Assembly (NCBI GenBank): GCA_964359085.1
Contig: CAYHRT010000020.1
Location: forward strand, 1 to 28,331
Source of the DNA: GWA2-49-15 sp964359085
Lineage (GTDB): Bacteria; Bdellovibrionota; Bacteriovoracia; Bacteriovoracales; Bacteriovoracaceae
DNA: 28,331 bases
Reading direction: 5' to 3'
A model generated the notes under the pieces. It worked only from the letters and a program-made list of their open reading frames with translations, did not search any database and had not been told where the DNA came from. Each line of letters begins with the position of its first letter. Within the stretch, counting starts at the first letter, position 1. Position numbers and translations under genes: made by a program. Below, one piece after another: positions 15,301 through 22,985 of the stretch.

Positions 15301-15957
15301 GGTTGGGGTAATGGCAAAATTAGTTCTTTCAGTTCCCGTGAGCTTCTTTTTTGAGAAATTTTCCAGAGCATTGAGTAATTTTTCCTGTTCTGGAGGAGTC
15401 GTAAACCCGTTTTCTTGGTCAGCGAGAGCAATGTACTGGTAAAAGCTATCCAATGTTTCTGCCATTTCAGTTTTTGTGCTACCCGAGGAACTGAGGCCAC
15501 TTCCGATCGCCCGCAATCTACGATCTCTTGCGCCCTCATCGCTATCGTAGCGTGTCTCAATTTTTTGTAGTTCCAAAAAGGCTTTGGCCACCTTGAGCAA
15601 GGAAACATCCGCTTGGGCCTGGAGCATTTCATCGAGCTTGGCCTGGGGTTGCTTCATGAGTTCTCTGACTTTTTTTTCCAAATCAGATAAACAGGCCAGC
15701 AATTTACGTTTGTGGGCCTCATCAAGAGTCGTGTCGGCCAGGAGGGCCGCCATTTTGGCATCGCTTGGTCTTTCAAATTGTAAGTCGGCGGGCAGAAGTT
15801 CCATCGGATCTGCAGCCAGATCTACAGCGCCAACAACTCCTATGGTTAAGATGAATACTAAAAGATTTGTGACTGCATTGATGACTGAGAAGGTCACGAA
15901 TTTGCCTACACGCCTACGCATAAGAGTTTTGTTTCCTTGCCCAATTTCCCCAATCAT
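12304..15957 (-). CDS. Giant exported protein with six Ig-like W-x-C modules
   Basis: 1217 residues, not recognised as a named family. A basic N-terminus and hydrophobic stretch (about 20-45) form a signal peptide or anchor; a shorter start at Met13 is possible. Residues about 50-420 are helical with several cysteines (C274/C278 pair and C315, C338, C389). A low-complexity Ser/Thr/Pro/Gly region follows (about 425-535). Then come six modules of about 105 residues, each marked by a Trp with Cys two or three residues later and a second Cys (W601/C603/C619, W706/C709/C721, W810/C812/C826, W919/C921/C928, W1025/C1027/C1034; the sixth, W1123, lacks both Cys) and a following F-x-x-x-x-x-Y-x-V-x-A-x-Y strand. 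This is typical of Ig/PKD-like beta-sandwiches. It ends in a Pro-rich tail. The gene is visibly more G+C-rich than its neighbours. Likely a cell-surface or secreted adhesin-like protein (inference). Convergent with the MBL gene. Confidence 0.75.
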   Translation of the reverse strand: MIGEIGQGNKTLMRRRVGKFVTFSVINAVTNLLVFILTIGVVGAVDLAADPMELLPADLQFERPSDAKMAALLADTTLDEAHKRKLLACLSDLEKKVRELMKQPQAKLDEMLQAQADVSLLKVAKAFLELQKIETRYDSDEGARDRRLRAIGSGLSSSGSTKTEMAETLDSFYQYIALADQENGFTTPPEQEKLLNALENFSKKKLTGTERTNFAITPTDKYIFKHLYSKYQPSNLPPGETNLFETMFNQLGRNFKSRDLGDSDSRSLQYQMTCATNCSKKGARTRYTEAKAAFVRHMKDKLKEYLRDPAQNHNCSDFYDPVTLKMKAQYRPYESYMCSTGAFMRGLTDSTPFQNIEDLLKFMSPDRSGLAPINPQIHARRMFHNLLSCKLKKKRAPSTDWEVELELYMEHLHGSNEANTSWYINTGQPPTSTGTPPNSYNSCDRAGSSYAGYSPSTFATSDKCIDRPVHHTSGAKHDAVLKVTVNLGDTRQDSVILRGTGEPRGTQGVTVRPRPPGGGPPNTRTSQSGEPESDVTTRTLSLSGCTGRAGYDDTGSGAGVVTGIEIIDVNTAPVVGVGLRPTSLILQAKTTPLLTGGRYRWSCVSAIPGKSDTEQAEICNKVSKYHENNATFPRLDVDYTVKVQYSSSVQRPESPSATKLIPKSKPVTFEFQVVSERSNATQTTVKLVYTGEEDRTSVIDRGALRWKTCPTAAGHPAIAVCGPGKPIALDTEYTFPFTDNSYRLEAEWKWAPNWPAVVASKEIGRTEIGVELAEKSRDADTVVLRPTVNAPTSGDGTENSRAAITGRLKWSCILNGTTEIPLPPLCSDQTASADSDTPFPRLTQSYTVTAVTSKKIGTSDQPIRSNPRPVPAKDTPVSGQPLLEITQQTHPTNPDKVQVKATLTSSTSQPLPPGHTLTWVCDPVRPGCSGTITSGSWKDFDKDTEAYNVKAVYTASGSPTLERSTTVPRKVPPTTSDFAVARVRIVPVAGSGSGSGTATSVELKANLTFTPPTGRPKHDRVSFKWMCVTARPGCTPSDISGDEGSKQFEMDANASYDVKAVYEETGGPGDTAIYTVPKKPEATAYSLEISDDKTSEAAQAKFEANVFKNNETADVSSEGTIEWSYKSPSGTEIKKTGISIEAERGTENIEGTAIFKIGTEVKDGPESFTIKKKKAAAPGDDPGLEPLPEIPLSPPPSRFTPIILPPMPGMFITPGFD

Positions 15958-16229
15958 GATGATCCTGTATGGATATGTTTTCTCAAAGGAAAAAATCTTT
16001 CACTCACCACGACACCTTGTTAACTAATCGGAAATTTTAGTATTTATATTGAATTCACTGACTGCAAGGCGGGCCGCTAGCTGCCCACAATTTGTGCCAC
16101 GAGATTTGGCGCTTGATTTCTCTTGTCGGCTGAGGCAGATTAGATAACTCATTATTATTTATAGATTTTATCTTGATAGCTTTTATCTTGATAGCTTTTA
16201 TCTTGATAGATCTTGTCTAGGATTGACCC
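15958..16229. other. Divergent intergenic region
   Basis: This 272-bp gap separates the starts of the giant exported protein (leftward) and accD (rightward) and must hold both promoters. No promoter fits consensus convincingly. Its one striking feature is the 15-bp triplicate repeat at 16166-16210, next to accD. Confidence 0.5.
16166..16210 (+). repeat. Three perfect 15-bp tandem repeats before accD
   Basis: TTTTATCTTGATAGC occurs at 16166-16180, 16181-16195 and 16196-16210 (last base A in the third copy), followed by a partial TCTTG. The array ends 19 nt before the accD ATG, so it lies in the promoter or leader. Each unit contains TTGATA and TTTTAT. Confidence 0.9.
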
Positions 16230-17075
16230 ATGCCATGGTTTGATACGATTAAAAGCCCGAAGCTTAAAGCAACAAGAAAAGTCGGGAATGACATTCCAAG
16301 CGGGCTTTGGCAGAAATGCACTGCTTGTCAGGAAATAGTGCAAACATCTCGCATGGATGATAACTTTCAAGTCTGCCCATTTTGCCAGCACCACTTTCGC
16401 CTCTCGGCCGATGAGCGCATCAACATGTTGGTTGATCCTGGAAGTTATGAAGAGTTAGAGACCCAGATGGGATCTTCAGATCCATTGGCCTTTGAAGATA
16501 AAAAATCCTATAGCGAACGTCTGCTGGAAGTAGAAAATAAGACTGGCCGTCGCGATGGAACGCTCTTTGGCTTGGCAAAGATAAAAACAGCTTCGGTGGT
16601 TTTAGTGGTCATGGATTTTAAATTCATGGGTGGCTCTATGGGCGTTGTCACGGGTGAGAAAGTCACCATGGCGGCCGAAAAGGCTTTAAAGATGAAACGC
16701 CCGCTTATCGTTGTTTCCTGCTCTGGAGGCGCCCGAATGCAGGAAGGCATTCTTTCACTTATGCAAATGGCTAAGACTGCGGGTGCCCTATCACGACTGA
16801 GAGATGCAGGAGTTCCTTTTATTTCTGTACTGACAGATCCTACGACTGGTGGGGTAGCGGCAAGTTATGCATTGCTTGGAGATGTGATTCTGGCAGAACC
16901 CAAGGCCCTTGTTGGTTTTGCCGGTCCCAGGGTAATTGAGCAGTCTCTTCGACAGACATTGCCCGAAGGCTTTCAGCGTTCAGAATTTCTTTTGGAAAAG
17001 GGCCTTATCGATGGCATTCTGCATCGTCACCGCTTGCGTGACGAACTTTCCTTTTATGTGAATATGTTGGCTTAG
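16230..17075 (+). CDS. accD: Acetyl-CoA carboxylase carboxyltransferase subunit beta
   Basis: AccD with AccA transfers the carboxyl group from carboxybiotin to acetyl-CoA, giving malonyl-CoA for fatty-acid synthesis. The N-terminal zinc ribbon is complete (C30, C33, C49, C52). The crotonase-like core shows FMGGSMGVVTGEK (133-145), SGGARMQEG (166-174), TDPTTGGVAAS (203-213) and GFAGPRVIEQ (230-239). 281 residues is normal. AGGA lies about 9 nt before the ATG. Its partner AccA is not in the window. It is 5 nt from folC, the order accD-folC being widespread in bacteria. Confidence 0.97.
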   Translation: MPWFDTIKSPKLKATRKVGNDIPSGLWQKCTACQEIVQTSRMDDNFQVCPFCQHHFRLSADERINMLVDPGSYEELETQMGSSDPLAFEDKKSYSERLLEVENKTGRRDGTLFGLAKIKTASVVLVVMDFKFMGGSMGVVTGEKVTMAAEKALKMKRPLIVVSCSGGARMQEGILSLMQMAKTAGALSRLRDAGVPFISVLTDPTTGGVAASYALLGDVILAEPKALVGFAGPRVIEQSLRQTLPEGFQRSEFLLEKGLIDGILHRHRLRDELSFYVNMLA

Positions 17076-17080
17076 ACAAT

Positions 17081-18469
17081 ATGGATGTCACCCAATTTCT
17101 AGAGAAAACTTTTGGTGCTGAAAAATTTGCTCCAAAGCTGCCCTTTGCGGAATTTAAAAAACTTTTTTCTCGATTTAATGATTTCTTTGCTCAGAAGGGA
17201 GTCAGAATCATCTCTATTGCCGGCACCAATGGTAAGGGCGAAACGGCCCACTCAGCGCATTTTTTGTGTCGGCAGAATGGTATTCAATCTCTGCTCTGGA
17301 CCTCTCCTCATATTTTATCGGTATGTGAACGATTTCAATCTCATGATGGGCCGATCTCGGAATCTGAATTGTGGAATCAATTATTGCAGGCGCAGCGGGA
17401 GTTGGGCGATCAATTAAAGAATTTGTCCTACTACGAATTTTTGTTTTATGTTTTTTGCCAATGGGCAAGTCAGAAATCCGCTGGGTTTCCTGAGATATTG
17501 ATTTTGGAAGTGGGAGTAGGGGGACGATTGGATGCGATTAATGTGCTTGATCCTTCGTTATGCCTTCTCACAAGTATAGGACGCGATCATGTGGAATTAT
17601 TGGGCCATACCTACAGGGCCATTTTGACAGAGAAGCTGGGAATCACACGAGACGGCATTTCCCTTTTGACGACCTTACGTTCGAATTATTGTCGAGAGTT
17701 AGTCGCTGAATATGTTCACGAGAGACAGATTCCTTGGATGGATTTGTTTAATACCCGAGCGGATTTTCCCGCATGGCCATATTATCGCCGTAATCATCTC
17801 TTGGCCTTTGCCGGGCTCCACGTCTTGAAGCGATCTGGGATCAAAGCTGAAAATTTATTAGAAGAATTTAACAATTTTGAACACACTATTGCGTTTCCTA
17901 CCTTTCCGGCCCGCCGAGAGCAGATGACTTTAAGAGACAAAAGATTTATCTTTGTAGGTGCACATAATGTTGAAGGAATGAGAGAACTTGCTTTTCTTTT
18001 GGACAATGACGGGGGAGACAAGACCGAGAAAAAGGGTCAGGTTGGGTGCAAAGAGTGGGAAGGTTGTTTGGAGGCGAAGTGTGTACTCGTGTCGTTTTCC
18101 AAACGCCCCCAAGATGAAATTTATCACATGCTCAACCAGCTTCTAAGTATTTGTTCTTTAGAAAAAATAGTAGTGAGTTCTTTTGAGCATACGAAGGCCT
18201 ATATTCGGAATGAATTAGAGGCCATCGTAATGGAATACACGGAGGCGCAGACGATCAGTGTGCCAAAGCACAGTGGACGCCGAGCGATGTCAGTCCTTAA
18301 GGATTGTTCTGGAGTCGGATGCATAGGGAAGGGCACGACCATTGAGTGGTGTGAGAACTGGCAACATTGGATTGAAACAGAAAATCAAAACGCCCCCGTT
18401 ATTGTTGTCGGATCGTATTATTTCATCGGTAAGATTCAGCAATATATTCGTCAAGCAAGTTCAATTTAA
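17081..18469 (+). CDS. folC: Bifunctional folylpolyglutamate/dihydrofolate synthase
   Basis: FolC adds glutamate to dihydropteroate and/or folates by an acyl-phosphate mechanism, as Mur ligases do. Visible are the P-loop IAGTNGKGETAH (46-57), TSPH (74-77), LEVGVGGRLDAIN (142-154), GRDH with the downstream EKLGITRDG (Lys185 is the position usually carbamylated) and VGAHN (292-296, for the family's DGAHN). At 462 residues it is slightly long because of a Cys- and Gly-rich insert (about residues 307-330, and again about 400-420). The reading frame is intact. It belongs to an accD-folC-lptD transcription unit. Confidence 0.93.
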   Translation: MDVTQFLEKTFGAEKFAPKLPFAEFKKLFSRFNDFFAQKGVRIISIAGTNGKGETAHSAHFLCRQNGIQSLLWTSPHILSVCERFQSHDGPISESELWNQLLQAQRELGDQLKNLSYYEFLFYVFCQWASQKSAGFPEILILEVGVGGRLDAINVLDPSLCLLTSIGRDHVELLGHTYRAILTEKLGITRDGISLLTTLRSNYCRELVAEYVHERQIPWMDLFNTRADFPAWPYYRRNHLLAFAGLHVLKRSGIKAENLLEEFNNFEHTIAFPTFPARREQMTLRDKRFIFVGAHNVEGMRELAFLLDNDGGDKTEKKGQVGCKEWEGCLEAKCVLVSFSKRPQDEIYHMLNQLLSICSLEKIVVSSFEHTKAYIRNELEAIVMEYTEAQTISVPKHSGRRAMSVLKDCSGVGCIGKGTTIEWCENWQHWIETENQNAPVIVVGSYYFIGKIQQYIRQASSI

Positions 18470-20870
18470 GGTTATATTTTTATCTATGGTCTGCTTGCTC
18501 AGTGGAATGGCCAATGTCACTGCCATGGCAGAGACTCAAGGGCCATTCGAGTTTAAGTTAGGTGATAACGTAAACGTCTATTCCGATAAAGGTTATCGCA
18601 AAACTAAGGAAAATATTTTTGAAGCAGTGGGAAACGTGGTTATCACGCATGCCAATGAAACTATCTATGGTGAAAAGGGCACCATGTTTATGCAAACGGG
18701 TGATACCAAGATGGAAGGGAATGTTCGCTATGTAGGTCCGGGATTCACACTATACGGCAGTCAGATTGATTATAATTTTATAACTCAGGACTTAACTGTT
18801 TTGGATGCTCGGATTATTTCTGATAATTACGTTGTTTTAGGAAAAAAGATCTCCCGTGTTTCTCAAGATGTTTTGATTGGTGATGATGCTGAGTATACAA
18901 CATGTCGCGATTGTCCCGAATCATGGAGTATTTTTGGTAAAAAAGTCCACATAACGATAGGACAATATATTCGGATTAAGCATGCCTTTATCAAAATTAA
19001 TGGGGTGGTTGCATTGTATGTTCCCTATTTTGTGTTACCAATAAAAAGGAAAAGAGAAACTGGCCTTCTGTTTCCTCGATGGGGGCTCAACTTAAATCAG
19101 GGCACCCGTTTTCAGCAGCCCTTTTTTTGGGCCATCAATGATCATCAAGACATGACCGTAACTCCTAGCATATGGGGGAAACGAGGTCTGGGTACCGAAC
19201 TTGAATACCGCCAAGCGCTAGGAGAAAGGAAGTGGTTTGAGTTTGATGGTATTATGGCATGGGATCGAATATATCAGGATAATCAGTATAGTAATGAAAT
19301 AAGCGGCCAACATTATTATCGTCAACTCTCCCAATGGGAGCATCTTTTTTCGTTCGGTTATGATCTTAACCACTATGTCTATGCCAATGATGTTCGTGAT
19401 TTGGATATGGTTCGTGATTATGATCAATTCATTGGCCAAAAAGTGAGTGGGGCAGAATTGGGAGGAGAAGCCTTTATCGAAAAACGTTTTCCGACTTCTT
19501 TGTTCACCATAGAAAGCTATTATAAAAAAAATATGCTGGTGGACAATGCCAAAAAATTTGACTATTCCACGGTCCAGCTTCTACCAGAAATTAAGGCTTC
19601 CATGGTTCCGTTACAACTTTTTAATTCGAAGCGATCTGCATTTTCTATGGCAAACATTGGCATAGAGGGTGATCTGAATTTTTTTAAGCAAGATCATCTG
19701 ATTGAGGCAAATTACATCAGAAATGCTTATCGTCTGAATGCTGCTCCTTATATTCAGGCGAACCTTGCTCAGATCGGTCCGGTAGCAGTACGGAATAAAA
19801 CATATTTTGAGCACCAGCAGTATTATTTTCCTTTTGAAATGGAACAACAAAGCTTTGGTAAAAATGGTATTATTTATGAAACGGAAGCCAGTATTGAATT
19901 TCAAAAATATTTTGGAGTGGCCTACCAGGAAATTGTGAATCCGGATCAAATCATCGGTGAAGAGCAACTAGAGACACCTTCGATAACAAAAGGCGCACCA
20001 AAGTTAATCGGCTCTATGATGCCTTTTAAGCAGGAATTCTCCAAGGATAAGGTCGAAATTCCGCGACATGCTTATCGTCACACTCAAGGTTTTAAGCTTA
20101 TCCATTACTATATTTCCAATCAACGTAATTGGGGAAACATCCGTTTTTCCAATCAAATTAAAGGCCCCAATGGAACTCCTAATAATAATGGATTGTTCGA
20201 TGGGATAGATGCCGTTCGTGGCCGTGAAAATGAACTGAACTTCAAAGAATCCCGCACGGCACTTCCGACCAGTAACACTTTGGAGTTTCAGTGGAATAAT
20301 TCGGTTGTGCGAAAATCTCCGCAAATTTATCGTCCTTTCGAAGATGATCGTTATTTGCGAAATAATTTTAGCTATTCTGAAGTGGCATATTTCAGAATAG
20401 GTCAAGGGCTGGATTTTAACGCCATGTCTGATAAGTTTGTGGACCGCATAACTCGTTTGGCCATCAACGCAGGCATGTCTGGGCAAGGTTTTGGTACATC
20501 AGTTTCCGAATACTATTATCCTCGCAATAATCAACATCTGATGAGTATTTCCCTTAGGAAAAGTGTTCCCCCTTCGACCAGTTTGTCCACCACCCTTACT
20601 TATGATTCATTCACAACTCCGATTAACAAATATCTCACTTTTTCGGGGACCACGGCGCTTTCTGATCTCTTCACGTTCGGACTCGGTTTTGCTTACAATA
20701 TTGTTCAAAAAGAAAGGACGCAGGAGACTTATGAGATTGGATATACGCCCCATAATCGTTGTTGGAAGCTTGATTTCGCTTATAACGTTACGCAAATTGA
20801 AAAAAGTTATAGTTTAAATTTTTATGTTAATTTCAATGAGAATATATTCATGGCGATGCCTGGAATATAA
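18405..20870 (+). CDS. lptD: LPS-assembly protein LptD
   Basis: LptD is the outer-membrane barrel that inserts LPS with LptE. The N-terminal OstA/LptA-like jellyroll is seen in NIFEAVGNVVITHANETIYGEK and GNVRYVGPGFTLYGSQIDYN; then TTCRDCPESWSIF (Cys pair at about 18903), VALYVPYFVLPI and RETGLLFPRWG, all typical of LptD, and a long beta-barrel rich in Tyr/Phe/Asn ending with CWKLDFAYN (one Cys where many LptDs have two). The start is uncertain. A signal peptide core (KVIFLSMVCLLSGMANVTAMA) begins before the first ATG (18486), so I place the start at TTG 18405; TTG 18342 is also open. The frame overlaps the folC 3' end. Confidence 0.88.
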   Translation: MSDRIISSVRFSNIFVKQVQFKVIFLSMVCLLSGMANVTAMAETQGPFEFKLGDNVNVYSDKGYRKTKENIFEAVGNVVITHANETIYGEKGTMFMQTGDTKMEGNVRYVGPGFTLYGSQIDYNFITQDLTVLDARIISDNYVVLGKKISRVSQDVLIGDDAEYTTCRDCPESWSIFGKKVHITIGQYIRIKHAFIKINGVVALYVPYFVLPIKRKRETGLLFPRWGLNLNQGTRFQQPFFWAINDHQDMTVTPSIWGKRGLGTELEYRQALGERKWFEFDGIMAWDRIYQDNQYSNEISGQHYYRQLSQWEHLFSFGYDLNHYVYANDVRDLDMVRDYDQFIGQKVSGAELGGEAFIEKRFPTSLFTIESYYKKNMLVDNAKKFDYSTVQLLPEIKASMVPLQLFNSKRSAFSMANIGIEGDLNFFKQDHLIEANYIRNAYRLNAAPYIQANLAQIGPVAVRNKTYFEHQQYYFPFEMEQQSFGKNGIIYETEASIEFQKYFGVAYQEIVNPDQIIGEEQLETPSITKGAPKLIGSMMPFKQEFSKDKVEIPRHAYRHTQGFKLIHYYISNQRNWGNIRFSNQIKGPNGTPNNNGLFDGIDAVRGRENELNFKESRTALPTSNTLEFQWNNSVVRKSPQIYRPFEDDRYLRNNFSYSEVAYFRIGQGLDFNAMSDKFVDRITRLAINAGMSGQGFGTSVSEYYYPRNNQHLMSISLRKSVPPSTSLSTTLTYDSFTTPINKYLTFSGTTALSDLFTFGLGFAYNIVQKERTQETYEIGYTPHNRCWKLDFAYNVTQIEKSYSLNFYVNFNENIFMAMPGI

Positions 20871-21520
20871 TGGCTTCTCATTTTTTTAAAAATAGTTTCC
20901 CTACTATGCCAAGTCCCGAAATAGTGATTATAGATTTTGATGACAGTTTTACTTACAATATTGCAAATTCCTTTGATGAATTTTGTAAAATTGATCCTAT
21001 TGTTCTGCATTGGAAAAAAGTTCGTCATGAACAACAAAGACTATTGATGGATTGTAAGATTATCGTTTGGGGGCCAGGGCCAGGGCATCCGTCTGAATAT
21101 GAAGAAATTGTACCAATTATGCATAAAACATTTGCTTCCCAAAAAATTTTTAACTTGGGTATTTGTTTGGGCCATCAACTGTATTGGAAGATGGTAGGGG
21201 GGCAAATTTTGCCTAGTCGAGAAGCCCTTCATGGGGAAAGTATAGACATTACTATTCCACCTTGGGCAATTTTTCCTCGTGATTTTCATCATCAAGTGAC
21301 AAAAGTGCAACGCTATAATTCTCTATGCGTGAAGAAAAATCTTATTTGCCAAGCAAGGCAAACTCAGCAAGATTTAATTATGGATGGTGAAGTGATTATG
21401 TCGGCTGGCCCTAATTTCTTGACGATGCAATTTCATCCTGAATCCATTGGTACTTCTTGCCCCAGACTCTTTTTCGCCGTTGCAGAGCAGTTCCGGTATA
21501 ATCATAGGAATGAATCCTAG
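20870..21520 (+). CDS. Class I glutamine amidotransferase (PabA/TrpG type)
   Basis: The glutaminase subunit of aminodeoxychorismate or anthranilate synthase; it supplies ammonia from glutamine. Motifs: IIDFDDSFTYNI (20-31), WGPGPGHPSEY (67-77), LGICLGHQLYW with nucleophile Cys99 (96-106), and MQFHPES with His189/Glu191 (186-192). The catalytic triad is intact. PabA and TrpG cannot be told apart here, but its position near folC favours the folate branch; the next gene looks TrpF-like, which points the other way. No PabB/TrpE partner is in the window. The start ATG overlaps the lptD stop (TAATG). 216 residues is slightly long at the N-terminus. Confidence 0.85.
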   Translation: MASHFFKNSFPTMPSPEIVIIDFDDSFTYNIANSFDEFCKIDPIVLHWKKVRHEQQRLLMDCKIIVWGPGPGHPSEYEEIVPIMHKTFASQKIFNLGICLGHQLYWKMVGGQILPSREALHGESIDITIPPWAIFPRDFHHQVTKVQRYNSLCVKKNLICQARQTQQDLIMDGEVIMSAGPNFLTMQFHPESIGTSCPRLFFAVAEQFRYNHRNES

Positions 21521-22193
21521 TGTGAGAATTGAAGGAATCTATGGTGAGCAGTATGTAGATCTTCTTGCAAAAGAGGATATTTGTTCTTTTACTCTTGATT
21601 TTCGACCAAAGAGTTTTAACTTTCTTCAGCATCACATTTTTCTTGAAATATTGAATAGTAGCAGAAATAGACCAACCAATATTTTTTTACATTTTGATCA
21701 AGCACCGAATTTTGTTATCCAAAAATTTATTGATGATGGCAAATCCGTTCTTAGATCAATAAATCCAGGCTGCCCGATTCAGCTTTTGTTGGAGTTCTCA
21801 GATGCCAGAGAGATCACATTTTATGAGCAGTTCGCACACCCTTTTATTTGGCACTGGCATCCGTTGGCCGACTTTGAAAAGATATTGGGATGCCCACATT
21901 TGAGGGGTGTGGTATTTTCGTATGAACAGATATTGAAACAATATGACCAGGGTCGTTTTGACGATTTTTATAAAAATATTTGTTCAAATTTTATCCCTCA
22001 GCTTAAGAAGAAAAATTGCTACATTATCCTGGCCGTCGACTGGTTTCACGAGTTGTTACCTTCAGTGCTAGAGTTTATGGGAGTTGATATTTTTTCATAC
22101 CCGATTAATAAGCATGTTGAATTGGCCTATCGAGTGCCCAATGTGGCCTTGCTTAAAGAAAAACTGATCGGCCTTAGGCAAATGAGATGCTAA
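21510..22193 (+). CDS. Divergent TIM-barrel protein, TrpF-like
   Basis: About 227 residues from ATG 21510 (an upstream GTG would overlap the GATase more). The N-terminus, VRIEGIYG...FTLDFRPKSFNFLQ, resembles phosphoribosylanthranilate isomerase (K-I-C-G-I...GFIFxPKSPR), and strand-like segments recur (NIFLHFD, IQLLLEFSD, FIWHWHP, VVFSYEQ, YIILAVDW, VDIFSYPI), as in an eight-stranded barrel. If the match holds, the catalytic Cys of CGI is Glu8 and the C-terminal SGVE..G.KD phosphate site is not recognisable, so it is probably not an active TrpF. This is inference; it could be an unrelated barrel. Its start overlaps the GATase stop and its end overlaps surE by 7 nt. Confidence 0.45.
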   Translation: MNPSVRIEGIYGEQYVDLLAKEDICSFTLDFRPKSFNFLQHHIFLEILNSSRNRPTNIFLHFDQAPNFVIQKFIDDGKSVLRSINPGCPIQLLLEFSDAREITFYEQFAHPFIWHWHPLADFEKILGCPHLRGVVFSYEQILKQYDQGRFDDFYKNICSNFIPQLKKKNCYIILAVDWFHELLPSVLEFMGVDIFSYPINKHVELAYRVPNVALLKEKLIGLRQMRC

Positions 22194-22963
22194 AAGTTTT
22201 GCTTAGCAATGATGATGGGATAAATGCGGAAGGGATCCAAATTTTAATGCGTGAGCTTAGTGCTGTTGCTGAGCTTTATGTAGTCGCGCCCTTGAGGGAA
22301 AGATCCACTTCCGGGCATTCTCTGACGTTAAGTGATCCGCTTAGAATCGTCGAGATGAGCAAGAATACTTGGGGATGTGGAGGTTTTCCAGCCGATTGTG
22401 TATTTATGGGGCTAGGACATTTGGCGCGCAATGTGCAGTTCGATGCCGTTGTGTCGGGCATAAATCGTGGGGCAAATCTCGGACAAGATGTTTATTATTC
22501 TGGCACCGTGGCCGCTGCACGCGAAGGCGCCTTTCACAGAGTTCCCGCAATCGCAGTAAGTTCCGTCATCGACGATTTGGGCCCCAGCGAAGAAATACAC
22601 TATGCCGCTGCTGCACATTTTTTGAAGAGGTTTTTGGCCCTGGGGGGACACAAATTCTGTCCCGCTTTTGGAATGGTAAATGTAAATGTGCCAAATCTTC
22701 CCTATCACCAAATTCAAGGAGTGCAGTTTTCTCGCTTAGGATTTCGTCGTTATAGCGATGCCATTGAAGAGAGAATAGATGCACGCCATCGTCCTTACTA
22801 CTGGATTGGCGGTAAGTATCAAGGGCCTGAATGCGAAGATGGTACTGATTGCATGGTAATTGAAAAAAAACAGATTTCCGTTTCACTGCTTAATTTACTT
22901 GAGCATTCTAATTTCGATCGTAGTGGAATGGTGACTTTTATAAAACAGTTTATAATGAGTTAA
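22187..22963 (+). CDS. surE: 5'/3'-nucleotidase SurE
   Basis: SurE is a metal-dependent survival phosphatase acting on 5'/3'-nucleotides and exopolyphosphate. The metal site LLSNDDG (5-11), the VAPLRERSTSGHSLT loop (33-47), GFPADCV (66-72), VVSGINRGANLG (88-99) and GTVAAAREG (106-114) are all present. 258 residues is normal. The start overlaps the TrpF-like gene. It is followed 22 nt later by a LysM-M23 lipoprotein, echoing the surE-(pcm)-nlpD order of gammaproteobacteria. Confidence 0.95.
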   Translation: MLKVLLSNDDGINAEGIQILMRELSAVAELYVVAPLRERSTSGHSLTLSDPLRIVEMSKNTWGCGGFPADCVFMGLGHLARNVQFDAVVSGINRGANLGQDVYYSGTVAAAREGAFHRVPAIAVSSVIDDLGPSEEIHYAAAAHFLKRFLALGGHKFCPAFGMVNVNVPNLPYHQIQGVQFSRLGFRRYSDAIEERIDARHRPYYWIGGKYQGPECEDGTDCMVIEKKQISVSLLNLLEHSNFDRSGMVTFIKQFIMS

Positions 22964-22985
22964 AGAGAGAGTTAAACAGAGTAAG

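Noticed and set aside
16166..16210. CRISPR array
   Set aside because: The units are head-to-tail 15-mers with no spacers and no cas genes.
16155..16394. Minus-strand frame with repeated YQDKS units
   Set aside because: The repeats are only the translation of the 15-bp DNA array, and the rest is antisense to accD.
20004..20486. 160-aa minus-strand open frame
   Set aside because: Antisense to the LptD barrel, which is continuous and has family motifs.
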